64,000 nucleotides of DNA. Source: Agrostemma githago. Lineage: Eukaryota > Streptophyta > Magnoliopsida > Caryophyllales > Caryophyllaceae. A program made the translations under genes and the position numbers. The stretch is from the NCBI GenBank assembly GCA_958450325.1, contig OY288242.1, positions 22,946,474-23,010,473 on the forward strand. Direction: 5' to 3'. The notes under the pieces are model-generated. The model was not told where the DNA came from and ran no database searches. It was given only the letters and a program-made list of their open reading frames with translations. Within the stretch, counting starts at the first letter, position 1; the number at the start of each line of letters is the position of its first letter. Shown in pieces: positions 44,897 through 56,156 of this stretch.

Positions 44897-47800
44897 CACT
44901 ACTACAAATCTCTTGGTTTCTTGACACTTTAAGCTGGACGCTTTTATAAGTGTCCACTCTTCATTATTCTTGTCGACCCTTTCATGTGTCAAGAACAATA
45001 TTCCTCCAAAATTTTGATATAAGCGGTAAATGAAATTTCATTCTGCCACTTTTCCCAAAAATAACCTCTCATCTTGAAAAATAAACCTAATTAATTATCC
45101 CCTTAACTATTGCGCTGCTCATTCGTATCTCGACTATTCCATCGTTGCTTATTCATCACTCGCTCCTCCATTATTCATCATCGTTGTTCATATCTAGACT
45201 AATCCACGTTTTAATCGCTGCTTTAATCATCATAGTCCTTCAGTTTCATACTTATGATGAAATATATCGCTGATTAACATCAGGTACTTTCATTCATCGA
45301 TTAATTTCTTGATCATGTTACATTTATCAAATTTATCGGTTTGAATCGATTTAAGTTCATTGTTATTATTATACATGGTAGTTGCTTATTTTGTTGATTT
45401 TCCCGTAAACTTTCAGGTGGTAATTTGTTAATTTATCAAGTTTTTCGTGATACTTTTGTGTCGTTCAACGTAACCTTTGACCTTCTTTTTGAAATTTCTC
45501 ACGAACTATCAGGTACGGTTTTTCATTAGTTAATTTCTTCAATTTGTTGTTCAATTTATTGACTTTGGTGGTTTAAATAGATCTAACTCCATTGTAATTA
45601 TGATATTGGTATTTCCTTTTTTTTGCTCATTTTCCCTTCAATTTTGAGTTGGTCTTGACAGCCTGTCCTTCAATTTTTTTTAGGTCTGAGTTACCAATTA
45701 AGTTTCGAAATGAGTCATCTCTACATACAGGTTGGAATCACATATACGGTTCATGGTAACAAGGTAAAATGTGTTGGTTTTTGTCCTATAATCGGCCATA
45801 TTTTGGGGTTTTTCATGTCAGGACTCAGGAGGGTCTATTGATGTCATATTTGTTGCTCATGAAATTGGACTGCCTATGTTGATACAACAAGGTCTGAGGA
45901 AGCAGACAAATTTACTATGAAGTATTATTTCTAAAGGGTGTTCTGCCAATGATGATTCACTGGATTTAAATGAGTTGTCTCAAGCGGACCAGATTCGTAA
46001 ATACATGGAGAACGAAGATAAGGTAGGATCTTGTGCTATGGTGCTCTCCTGATATGATTTATTAGATTATGACTTATAAGGGCTATCTTTTAAGATCTAC
46101 TCCGTATAATAATATGGTACACTTAAAAGGGCCCGCTTTATGAATCAAATTTCATCACCCATCAAGCTATTCAAGAGCTTTCACACTTGCATTGGTTGAT
46201 GCTAAGAAAGTCTCTCACAGTTTCTTGATTCTGTATTTTGCACAATTAAACCATTCTGAATAATGTTCTGGCATGAAATTGTTTGTTATATGCAGATTCT
46301 TTACTCTTGCTGGCATGGTATGATTATGCATTGTCTGTAACATCACTTCATATGCATTTTAAAACGAACTACGGAGTATTATCTTTTGACCGCTGCTTAT
46401 CTTTATCTAGTTTACCAGACAAACAAACCACATCCAATTTGAACCCTTGTACGTAATTAAATTTTGTGGTGCTTGTGCTTAATTCTTTTCAATTGCTAAT
46501 TTGCTATGCTGATGGTTTATAAAGATGAGAACTACAATGAAGAAATGTGTCTCTCCCTTTTTTACGGTTTCATTAGAAAATTGGGAACTTTATGCTATGG
46601 TGGATGGGTTAGGGGCGAGATGTATCATTTAATTAACCCCGACTTTTAAAAAGCCAGCTCAGTAAGGTTTGGCATCTAAATTTTTATCTATGAGTACAAA
46701 TGAACAATAGGAGTGGCTGGTATTTCAGTAGCTTTTACTGGGTTTGACGATTTTTTTCCCTTTTTCGATGAATAGATGTGGTTGGAGAGTTATATGGTGT
46801 AGAGGTGGCAATCGGGTAACCTGTGTCGAGTCAAGTGGTGTTAGATCATATCGGGTTCGGGTTATATCAGGTCAACATACTCTTTCGGGTAGGGTCATTT
46901 TGGGTCAGCTGATATGTCATGTCATATCGGGTTTAGGACGAGTCATTATTGGATCTAGTTAATGTATCATAGTAATTCAATATTTCCCAGTAACTATTGT
47001 ATATATGATTACAATGTTATTTATCGTAGCACTATTTACATGGTGATTGGATGTAGTCAGTGTGTTGTATAATACTAGGAGGAAAAAACAGTGAGTTTTG
47101 TATAATGTTTATGTGATTGATTTATATGTATATATTTCTCAAATATGTTTGTATTATCTTCTGGGGAAAATAGTGAGGTCAAATTCATTTTCTAATAGGT
47201 TACTAAACGAGTCATATGATTCAATTGTACTGTAGTACCAAGCCGCACACAAGGAGGCCATTGCAGCCAAAGATAGAAGGGCTAAAAAGGACCAGGAAAC
47301 TACAAGCATTTATATTCGAATGTTAAAGCAGGAGATGACTACTTCGGGTTTTGCTATAATGATTGAAGAATCATGTTAGGGTTTAAATTATCTATGATCT
47401 TAATTAGTATTGTATCTACTGGAGCAGGAGTATCGGATTTACTGATGAGTGGAATTAGTAATGTGAAGGTATCATCTTTAGCATACAAGGCTGAAAATTT
47501 TCAAATTCAGAAGCCAAAGAAGATTCATCTGTTGGCAAAGATGTGATGGAAAAATCCAGTAAGGAGGTCACAGAAAAATATCAGCAGACATTCCTGCTAC
47601 AATGGATCTGCAGTTGCAGAGGGAAAATTTTATTTACACCATGGGTGATCCGCATGTATTTTATTTCTCTAATATGTCATTCTTATATTCCCTTCATATT
47701 TATGTTCCATTATATGGCCTATTCAGTTTTCCTTATCATAATTTTTTACCATTGCAGGACGTTCTAGAACACAAGAAGGGAGATGATGAAATTGATGGAT

Positions 47801-48438
47801 GACAAAATTGGCTCACTTTTTTTGAACTTGGACATCAAATAGAATTTCTTTTGGGAGGAAGACAATAATTGTTTAGGATTTTGTTTAATGCTACTATTAA
47901 GTGTTTTCTTTAAAAACCTCTCCAAATTTGTATGTGGGCCCTTGTTATAATTATTAACGATAAGGCCAACTTGATCTTTGTGTATTACTGATATAAGTTC
48001 AGTAAATGTAGAATCGTGCTTAATTAGATAACATAAATCAGCAAACACAAGGAGTAATATATTCTTTATGATTAGATTCTCGACGCTTTAATGATCTCAA
48101 AGTGTTGATAGTGATTTTTATATTATTATTTCTTAACTCTTTTAATAGTAGAAAGTTTTCCCCTTGGAAAAAAAATTAGCGGTAAAATAATTACGGCGAC
48201 ACATGAAAGCGTCGAGGTTACATATTTTAGTATATCATATGACTACGCAGAAAAGTGTCATATGTGTTATATTCCACGCTTTAATCCGTCGAGAATGGCG
48301 ACGCAAAGATGCGTCAAGAAATCCTGATGCCAAAAATCTCCACGCTTTCGATAAGCGTCGAGAATAAAATTTGCGACACTACTAAACGTCGACAATCAAC
48401 TTTTAAAGCGTCAAGAAATCAAGAGTTTTCTAGTAGTG
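44897..48438. mobile_element. CACTA (En/Spm-type) DNA transposon, non-autonomous, 3.54 kb
   Basis: Begins CACTACTACAAATC and ends TTTTCTAGTAGTG. Terminal inverted repeats extend about 40 bases (left TTGGTTTCTTGACACTTTAA; right end, reversed, TTGATTTCTTGACGCTTTAA). TSD AAA (44894-44896, 48439-48441) is confirmed by the empty site CCTAAAACAATAC in the inner left LTR at 39349. Subterminal regions carry repeated GACGCTT / CGTCGAGAAT motifs on both sides. No TNPD-type transposase is visible; exon-like pieces such as QAAHKEAIAAKDRRAKKD (around 47240-47290) hint at a degenerate second gene. Confidence 0.9.
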
Positions 48439-48514
48439 AAACAATACAAGAGGGGGGTATATATAGGGTTCCATAAGCATAGGGGGGCGAAAAAGTGAAA
48501 TCCGGCAGAACTGG

Positions 48515-48670
48515 GCCCTTCCCGGCCGGGAAGGGGATGATCCCGATCGGGAAGGGTGCCATCCCGATCGGGAAGGTCACGATCCCGGCCGGGAATGCCC
48601 CACAGTGGGTGGTCTCTTCTTTGTCTCTCATCCCGATCGTGATGGATGTGTTCCTGGTCGGGATGGGTCC
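48515..48670. repeat. Palindrome array, inner right LTR
   Basis: CTTCCCGGCCGGGAAG, ATCCCGATCGGGAAG, ATCCCGATCGGGAAG and ATCCCGGCCGGGAA, then CCACAGTGGG, then ATCCCGATCGTGATG and CGGGATGGG. Perfect palindromes here correspond to decayed ones in the left LTR. Confidence 0.88.
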
Positions 48671-48966
48671 TTGTTTGCTCTTCCTAGGCTTCTTATCGAT
48701 GCTCGGTGCTCGGGATATCATCAAGTGGGCTCCATGGGACTCGGGATCGAGTCTAAGCCATCGAGTCATCTTCACTTCTCTTCGTTGGCTCCACATGCGT
48801 CGGAAATGAGTCGGAATCGTTCCATTTCTCCAAGATAGGCCTTAGGAACCTAAAACAAGCTAGAAGAAGCGTAAGTAGCCTCGAAACCGCTCCAAAGAGC
48901 GATTCCACAAGAGAAACCGGGACCAAACACAAGAAATAAGCACTACATAACATACTTCTCATCTAT

Positions 48967-49541
48967 CCTCAAGTAGAGGCAATGAATTATCTAGGGTTTA
49001 ATGCCTTCAAAAATTACAAGAGGAGGGTATATATAGGGTTCTACAAATGAGGGAATGAATTGACCAAGTGCGAAGGGGAGCAAAGGCCTCCCGGCCGTGA
49101 GGAGGTGGGTCATGGCCGTGAGAGGGCCCCGTCCCGGCCATGAGGAGGTGGCTCACGGCCATGAGCGGCTACTATGTCTTGCTTCCTCTCCTCTTTGCTT
49201 CCCGACTCAGTACACAGCCATGTAGGCTCCTGAAACGGTTATTTAGGTCCCTACTTGCTCTTCCTAGGCTTCTTGTCGATGCTCAGTGCTCGGGATATTC
49301 TTAAATGGGCTCCAAGGAACTCGGGATCGAGTCTAAGTCACCGAATCATTGTCGCTTCTCTTCAAAAGGTCCATATGCGTTGGAAACGAAACAAAATCAT
49401 TTCATTTCTCCATAATTGGCCTTATGAACCTAAAACATGCTAGAAGAAGTGTAACTAGCCTCGAAACCGCTCCAAAGAGCGATTCCATCAAAGAAAGTGG
49501 GACAAAACACTTGAAATAAACTCTACAAAACACACTTATCA
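48967..49541 (-). repeat. Outer left LTR, second part, with CGGCCGTGAG array
   Basis: Resumes after the inner TSD. TATATATAGGG at about 49028; array of CTCCCGGCCGTGAGG (49088), TCATGGCCGTGAGA (49110), CCCGGCCATGAGG (49133) and CTCACGGCCATGAGC (49152). Ends CACACTTATCA at 49541. Confidence 0.9.
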
Positions 49542-49556
49542 ACTCCCCCACACTTA
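49542..49556 (-). promoter_or_regulatory. Polypurine tract of outer
   Basis: ACTCCCCCACACTTA, identical to element A, directly beside the LTR end. Confidence 0.85.
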
Positions 49557-50219
49557 ACCCTTACTCGCCCTCGAGTAAGCAAGAACTAACTAACTAAAAA
49601 CTAGACTACTAGCCGAGCGGGTATTAGTGCACCCTACGCCCTTTCAACACACGCGAGAACACTTAGAGGGAAAGTGTTCTCCGCAAGGCAAGTGAGGTCT
49701 TGCGACAAAACTGCAGACACAACCGAGCACGAAAGCACACTAACAAACAAACAAAAAAGCGGTTGCATCGAAGAAACAAATACAGCTTCCCTCAACAAGC
49801 GGTGAAAGAAACATCGGTTAAGGACTCAAGGCAAGTAAATACGTTTCCAAGCTAATAACACAAACCGATATGAACAAAATCCTAATAGTATGACAACAAA
49901 GCAATGAAAACGTTGATAACTTACCTAGGTCCTCCTAACCTTCTAAGAACGTACTACGGGATGATAAGCGGGATGGAAAGGGGATGAACCACGGAGTTAG
50001 TCGACACTGTAGGTAAAGTGAAACCCCGCCTCCTTTAGCGACAAGCCAGGAGAGTCGTCCCATTCTCAAAAATAGCCTGACTAGTCCAAGTAAAAAGGTA
50101 GATATGGTTGCAAAGTGAGGTAATACCGACCATTATCGCTATCATCCTTCCTAGGGACTCGGTCCTTTGGTAGGCTCTTCACGATAAGAATCGGTAAAAG
50201 CCTTATTTTTGAGAGGTAA

Positions 50220-50380
50220 GATTTTTTTTGTGAAATGATTTTCTTGGCATTTTTCTTCTTTTGTATTTTGCTTTTGATTTGTTATGCCATTTCTTTTTCT
50301 CCTTTTGTATTTTGTTTTTGATTTGTTCTGCCTTTTCTTTTTCTTCTTTACTTTCTTTCTTTTTGCCTTGGTTTGACCTT
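50220..50380 (-). repeat. A/G-rich tract of outer
   Basis: Homologous to 15530-15770 and 40560-40735; T/C-rich on the plus strand. Confidence 0.75.
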
Positions 50381-51231
50381 TTGGCTAAATTTTGTAAAGT
50401 AGGCTATCATTACAACCAAGTATAGAAACCTCGATAAAGTGCAACTAATTTGTGAGTTATGTGTAGAAGGTAGGAAAATGGGTGAGTCGGGCGCGCTTTC
50501 CCTTCAAACCCACAAAAAGGTGGAAACTTGGACTAATCAAAGCAAATTCGAACGAGGTCACCTAAGAGAACGGGATTCGAAAACCAGGGTCTTTTCACTC
50601 CATGGGTGGTCAAAGTGGTCAATATGCAAATTCCGAAGTAAATCCCTAGTAGACTAGGTGGACACAATGTAAAGAACCAACGAAATTATTTATTTAAAGT
50701 CATTCTACTAGACTAAAGTCCAAGAATCGATTTACGTCACCAAAAAGCGAAAGTAAACACTTGCGCACTAGCCTCAAAACCGAGTTTTCGAAAACATTTT
50801 CTACACTAGAAACAAACTAAACAGGACGAAAAAAAAATGAAACGAAACAAAACAAAACAAAACAAGACAAACACACACAAAAATAAACAATCACCACCTC
50901 GAAACTTTCCAAACAAGCAACCTCATCAATACACAAACTCCAAAAAGCTCCACCCGAGCACACATCACCACAAATTCTCCTCCAAACACTGAAATGGGAA
51001 AAGAAGAAAGAGATAGGAGAATATTACCGAATGATGAGAGCTTTCCGAGATTCATGGCGATCAATCAACCTACAAGGAAATGGGGAGGCAAAACACACAC
51101 ACAACAAATATACCACACAAAGACACAAAAGAAAATCTATTTGGTTTTTATGAAAAATTTCAAATTTTTAGGAATTTTCAAAAAAGTTTGAAAAAATTAC
51201 TAAAAATAAAGCTAAACTAAACTAAGATGTC

Positions 51232-51290
51232 ACTCCCTCACACTTAAACCGAGCAATGTCCTCATGCTCGATCGTTAGTGTGTGGAAGAC
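51232..51290 (-). promoter_or_regulatory. Internal PPT-like site of outer
   Basis: CTCCCTCACACTTAAACCGA then TCCTCATGCTCGATCG; conserved with 16622 and 41608. Confidence 0.45.
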
Positions 51291-51589
51291 ACTAAAAAGA
51301 AAGAAAATAAAGGAATTAAAACTAAAAATAAAATTAAAAGTGAAGTTGTAGAGTGTGTCGGGCCTAGGTGTAATCACGTCACCTAGATCCGAGACGAGAA
51401 AAGATATGGATGGGGGAAGAAATAAAAAGAAGAAAATAAAAGGAAATGGGAGGGGAGGGCTAGGTGTAATCAAGTCACCTAGCCACGATTCCGCTCGATT
51501 CTGACTAAATTCTACCAAAAGGAAATAAAAATAAAGAAAAACTGAGAAGAACTTGTCAAATCGAATTTTCAAAAGAGTCTCGATTTGTG

Positions 51590-52390
51590 AATAGGGGGTC
51601 GGGTGGGGGTATAATGAGCTGGGGTGGGTTGTACGAGGAGAGAGAGAGAGAGAGAGATGGGCTAGGTTAATAAGGGAATGGGCTAATGAAGGGGTGTAAG
51701 GGTGGTTATTATAATGGAAGTGGGCTGGGCTTGTGTGAGTTTATGTGAGGGATAGAGGGGCGGGTCGAGTTGGTTGGTAATAAAAGGGTGGTAAGGGTTT
51801 GGTTTAGGCAAGGGGAAGGCAAATGGGGCGGGTTAGGTAAAATGATTGGGGGAGGGAAACCATGGCTGGGTTGGTTAAATGAAAAAAAAGGGGTGTGCTG
51901 AGTTTATAAGGGAGGGAATGGATTAATAAAGTTGGGTTGGGTTTGGGTTGATAGGGGAGGGAAAGATGGGTTGGGTTGGGTAGATAATTGAGGGGGGAGG
52001 GGGGGTAGATGGGCTGGGCTGGATGATTGGGGGAGGGATAGATTGGGTGGGGTTGGGTAATAATAGGGGATGAACTGGGCTAACAGAAGGAGGGGTCTGG
52101 GTTGTTTTTATAAAAATGGTGAAGTAGGCTGCTGGATACCTGTCCCGGCCAGGAAGAGGTTTGGTCACGGTCGTGATGGGTCACGATCGTGAGGGCCGCG
52201 TCACGCCCGGGTCCGACTCCAGTGGGCTAGTTTTTGTGCACCTCTACGTCACGGCCGTGAGGGCCTAGTCACGGTCGGAAGCCTACCCGGCCATGTCTCC
52301 CTCGACATGGCCGTGTTCAACCTCAGTGGCATGTCGATTTTGCACAAGTGGAGACCCGGCCATGTTGCTTCCTTCATGGCCATGTCGCTC
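51590..52390. promoter_or_regulatory. Internal promoter-like module of outer with expanded G-rich region
   Basis: TATAAT at 51610-51615, a GA run (about 51633-51656), then some 430 bases of GGGTTGGG/GGGGAGGG-like sequence, and an array at 52140-52387: TCCCGGCCAGGAAG, TCACGGTCGTGATGG, TCACGATCGTGAGG, TCACGGCCGTGAGGG, CATGGCCGTG, CCCGGCCATG and CATGGCCATG, split by CTCCAGTGGGC. The CGGCCGTGAG core is that of the outer LTR, not that of inner or A. The G-rich spacer is much longer than in A or inner. Confidence 0.55.
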
Positions 52391-52768
52391 CACTTGATCT
52401 TCATTCTTCTTTATCATCCCAAGTCTTCCACCCTAGGAACATTACCAACTACGGGATCAAATTCCCGTCCCCAAAAGCTTACGAGAAGCTCAAAAACCGA
52501 GTTCCTTGCCAAAGTTACCAAGCTTCTATCATCAATTACACTTCCCAAAACTTCATCTCCACTTCCAACCTATCAACCAAACTCAATGAACACAATCAAA
52601 AATCCCTCCCTCACATCACTCAAGAAAATTCCAAATGACAAGAACTCCACAAAACCAAGAAACAAACAAACACAAATATAAACACAAAAACTCAAAAGAA
52701 GAGGGAAGAGATATATACAACATGACAGTTCGTGAGGAACTCCGTCAAACCAATGATGGTGGGATTTT

Positions 52769-53719
52769 TCATTCTTTTCCAACATGATTGCACATAATTC
52801 CATAGCCCTCAAGGGCACGGAGAAGCAAGTCGAAAGCACGAGCCACATCATCATGAAGGGTCATTGAGTACCTGAGCCACGCTATCATGAATAGCTTCCA
52901 AGTCGGAAGCGGGAAGCGATCTTCAAATCCATTATGCACGGGTTTCTCATGATCTATCGGGTCTTTCCACCCAACAATCTTTAATGACCTCTTCCTCCCT
53001 AAGCACCGTCTCCTAGCATAACCAAAGCTGGAGTTTCTAGCACAAGAGTCAAAAGGGAGTGTAACTCTCTTCTTTTCATCAACCATTCTCAAGTCATCAA
53101 CAAGTTTCGGCCCAATATCTCCAAATCCTAAAACATCGTTCTTCCCCACATCATCAATAAGAAGAGATTTAAAACTCATACAAGCGGTTTCAATATCTTT
53201 TAAACCAAGATCCAAATTACACACAAGGGGTTCACAATATTTTATTGGATTTTCACATATGGGCAATTTGATTTCATCATTCATATCTCATGACTTCACA
53301 ACTTCTAATACCTCACTCAACTTATCCCAAAGATTTTCTTTCCCAACTCCTTCTTCCTCAATAATAGGCTCATTATAAGCGGCATGAAGGTCAAAAGAAG
53401 GGCAAGTGAAGGGGATTGAAGGTTCAAAAAAATTGGAAGGGGTAGACTCTTGGATAGTCTCTAGTTTATTGGTGTTTTCATCGCCCAAATTAACTTTGAG
53501 TCCGTTGTGTCCGGTTTCAACAAGGTCATTGGCAACTTCATTTTCTTCTTGAGGAAAGACAAGATGAGACCCAATTGTGTTCTCATCAATGAAACTCTTC
53601 AAATTTCCACTAACCTCATCCAATTCTTCACCAACAGTGCCTTCATCAAGTATCATTTCCTCATTCGTCTCATCTTGGGTAGACAATCGAGGTTCTTCAT
53701 AGCAAGTCTCGCTTCTCAA
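52769..53719 (-). pseudogene. Outer ORF2 (about 316 codons, one in-frame stop)
   Basis: Two consecutive minus frames in the same phase, 53719-53288 (MRSETCYEEPRLSTQDETNEE...) and 53284-52769 (MNDEIKLPICENP...), are separated by one TGA (53288-53290). Homologous to element A ORF2: shared EEPxLSTQxxTNEEM near the start, RRCLGRKRSLKIVGWKDP and DVARAFDLLLRALEGYG near the end. The conserved C-terminal basic block in two diverged elements is the only family-like signature; function unknown. Confidence 0.65.
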
Positions 53720-53832
53720 AGGGATTTCATTAGAGGCTTCATTATTGGGTTGTTCCCCTTCCCCAAATGAACATCCTTTATCAAGTTGTGAAGTTCGAGT
53801 TTAAAACATTAAGGTTTTAGCGGCTATAGCAT

Positions 53833-54340
53833 TTAATCTAGGCTTACATGCCTAGTTTTCCCTTTGATATTGGGCCATGAATTCATATTGATCCTTTTGC
53901 ATTTGAATGGCCATTTCTTGTTGACTCTTTTGCATTTGAAGAATCGATTGATATAACTCCAAGTTGGGCATTTGGTGGTCATTGGGGTTTTGGAATGCTC
54001 CTTGAAGACCTTGATGATGCCCAAGGGGGGGAGGGCATCATTTGGTTGGTAATGAGGTTGAGATGATGGGTCGTATGGTGGGTTTTGGTGCTCATAATAA
54101 GGTTGAGGTGATGGGTAATATGGTGGGTTTTGGGGAGATTGACTTCCATATGAAGAATTATGATTAAAGATGGTGGGTTCACGATGGTAATTTGAGTAAT
54201 AACCACCCTGATCAAAAGGTTGATAAGCACTCACGTGATGGAAGCCGTTTCCATATCCTTGAAACTCATACCCATGGGTTTCTTGATTACCCCAATGAAG
54301 CTTGATAGTAGTTAGGAGACGTCATGGCATAGTCTTGATT
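53833..54340 (-). pseudogene. Outer ORF1 remnant
   Basis: The minus frame from 54234 (MSAYQPFDQGGYYSNYHREP) with NPPYYPSPQPYYEHQNPPYDP corresponds to element A ORF1; a frameshift near 54030 in a G-run moves the rest to another frame. The first part up to 54340 is in a further frame and the original start is lost. Confidence 0.6.
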
Positions 54341-54510
54341 CATAGAGGGAGAAGGGGAATTTCCTGTAGGCACTTAAGCAAACATGAGAGTCCTAGTGCT
54401 TTTGAGGCACTAGGAAAAGAGAGAAAATAACAGAGATGAACAAGAAGGACAAAACACGAAAACCAAGAACCAAGTCTATAACTAAGCACACAAAAGTCTA
54501 AACTACGCCA

Positions 54511-54528
54511 TCCCCGAAAACGGCGCTA
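54511..54528 (-). promoter_or_regulatory. Degenerate primer binding site of outer
   Basis: TCCCCGAAAACGGCGCTA keeps most of the tRNA-Asp 3' sequence with three changes, three bases from the LTR. Confidence 0.75.
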
Positions 54529-54531
54529 ATT

Positions 54532-56151
54532 TGATGGTAGGTGTTTGTCGTCTATCCTACCGATCAAAATAAAAGTCAATGAACCTAAGCTCGGTAGCTA
54601 GGGTAAGTCGAGTCGATCCTCAGGGACGGGAGTTCCAACCTAAGTATGCCACGATTTAGACTAAATTCTAGGCGAACAATGAAGGAAAATTATCGAGATT
54701 AAGTGCAAACTAGACTAAGGTCTACTAAAGAAGAAGACACATGAAGAAGAATTGATTTGGGTTGGACAAAGGCTAAGGACTAAGAATTGCATAAACTACA
54801 ACGATTCAACTAATACTAAATTAAGACAACTAACAAGAGAAACAATGACTAAAAGGATGGAGAATTCAATAAGATAAGAACTAGGATTAGTCGGGTTCAA
54901 CAGTATCGAAACAAAGAAGAGAAAGCAAGAATGAAGGGGTAGTCAAGCTATCTAGGCATAATCTGGGCTCTCGCTCTAAAACCGTCCTCAAGGTCTCCCG
55001 CTCTCGCACAAAAACCCATCCTAACAACATACAAGGCCACACAAGGAAGGCAAGAAGACATGTATTTGCAACTACAAGTCATACAAGCATTTCATCAAAC
55101 ACGACACATGCACAAAACCAAGAAGCAACATAAACAACCACCAACACCCTACACAAACCCTTAATCACCCATGAAGACACCCAATTCTCCTACTAATCCT
55201 AGCAAGGAGACTATTCAAACATCATCATGAACACAAAAACATAAACCAAAGAAACCAACAAAACAATGAAGGCATTCATAATGGATTCTAAACTAGGAAC
55301 GACAATAAACATAAACAAAGATTGAAACTTTAACACTAATGAAAGAGTAAGAGAAGAGAGACAAGAAAGATTATACCAAAAAAAGGGAGGAATGAAAAGA
55401 TTGAAATTTTAATAAAAGTAACCCAAGAAGATAACCAATGTTGTCAAGATTGGATAATCTCCCACTAGTCTTTAAGAATCCAAAGATAATACAAGAATTA
55501 GGAACTAGATTAAGGTTTAATGGAAGAGTAATTAAGGAGGGATTAAGCTAATCTCCACTAATCTAAGCTAATCTATCCTAAAGTAGAGGCAATGAATTAT
55601 CTAGGGTTTCGTGCCTTCAAAAATTACAAGAGGAGGGTATATATAGGGTTCTACAAATGAGGGAATGAATCGACCAAGTGCGAAGGAGATCAGAGGCCTC
55701 CCGGCCGTGAGGAGATGGGTCATGGCTGTGAGAGGGCCCCGTTCCGGCCATGAGGGGGTGGCTCACGGCCATGAGCGGCTACTATGTTTTGCTTCCTCTC
55801 CTCTTTGCTTCCCGACTCACTACACGGCCATGTAGGCTCCTAACACGGTTAAGTAGGTCCCTACTTGCTCTTCCTAGGCTTCTTGTCGATGCTCGGAGCT
55901 TGGGATATTCTTAAATGGGCTCCAAGGGACTCGGGATCGAGTCTAAGTCACCGAATCATTGTCGCTTCTCTTCAATAGCTCCATATGCGTTGGAAACGAA
56001 ACAAAATCGTTTCATTTCTCCAAAATAGGCCTTATGAACCTAAAACATGTTAGAAGAAATGTAACTAGCCTCGAAACCGCTCCAAAGAGCGATTCCATTA
56101 AAGAAAGCAGGACCAAACACGTGAAATAAATAGTACAAAACACACTTATCA
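54532..56151 (-). repeat. Outer right (5') LTR, 1620 bp
   Basis: TGATGGTAGGTGTTTG to CACACTTATCA. TATATATAGGG at about 55639; array CTCCCGGCCGTGAGG (55699), TCATGGCTGTGAGA, CCGGCCATGAGG and CTCACGGCCATGAGC to about 55780. Confidence 0.92.
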
Positions 56152-56156
56152 CCACC

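Larger units (their letters stand above)
38278..48961 (-). mobile_element. Element 'inner': non-autonomous, internally deleted Athila-like element
   Basis: TSD TCTAT at 38273-38277 and 48962-48966. Left LTR 38278-39870 (1593 bp), PPT, internal domain 3.95 kb, near-perfect tRNA-Asp PBS 43800-43817, right LTR 43821-48961 (1596 bp without the CACTA insertion and its duplicated AAA). The LTRs differ at about six of the first 165 bases by eye. The ORF2 block present in A and outer is missing: sequence jumps from the counterpart of 52580 to that of 53687 in outer. It was nevertheless mobilised after outer landed, so ORF2 is not needed in cis. Confidence 0.92.
43821..48961 (-). repeat. Inner right (5') LTR, split by a CACTA transposon
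   Basis: TGGTGGTGGGATTTG at 43821; interrupted after CCTAAAA at 44896 by the CACTA element; resumes ACAATACAAG at 48441-48450 and ends CTTCTCA at 48961. TATATATAGGG at about 48460; array 48515-48670. Confidence 0.92.
37228..56151 (-). mobile_element. Element 'outer': non-autonomous Athila-like LTR retrotransposon
   Basis: TSD CTACC (37223-37227) and CCACC (56152-56156), one mismatch, in the RT gene of Tat-2. Left LTR 37228-38277 plus 48967-49541 (1625 bp, split by inner), PPT 49542, internal domain 4.99 kb, PBS 54511-54528 (tRNA-Asp type with several mismatches), right LTR 54532-56151 (1620 bp). The two LTRs differ at about six of the first 130 bases by eye. ORF1 and ORF2 remnants lie near the PBS; there is no pol. 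Confidence 0.92.

Noticed and set aside
51620..52090. Interstitial telomere repeat
   Set aside because: The G-rich motifs vary (GGGTTGGG, GGGCTGGG, GGGGAGGG) and do not form regular TTTAGGG units.
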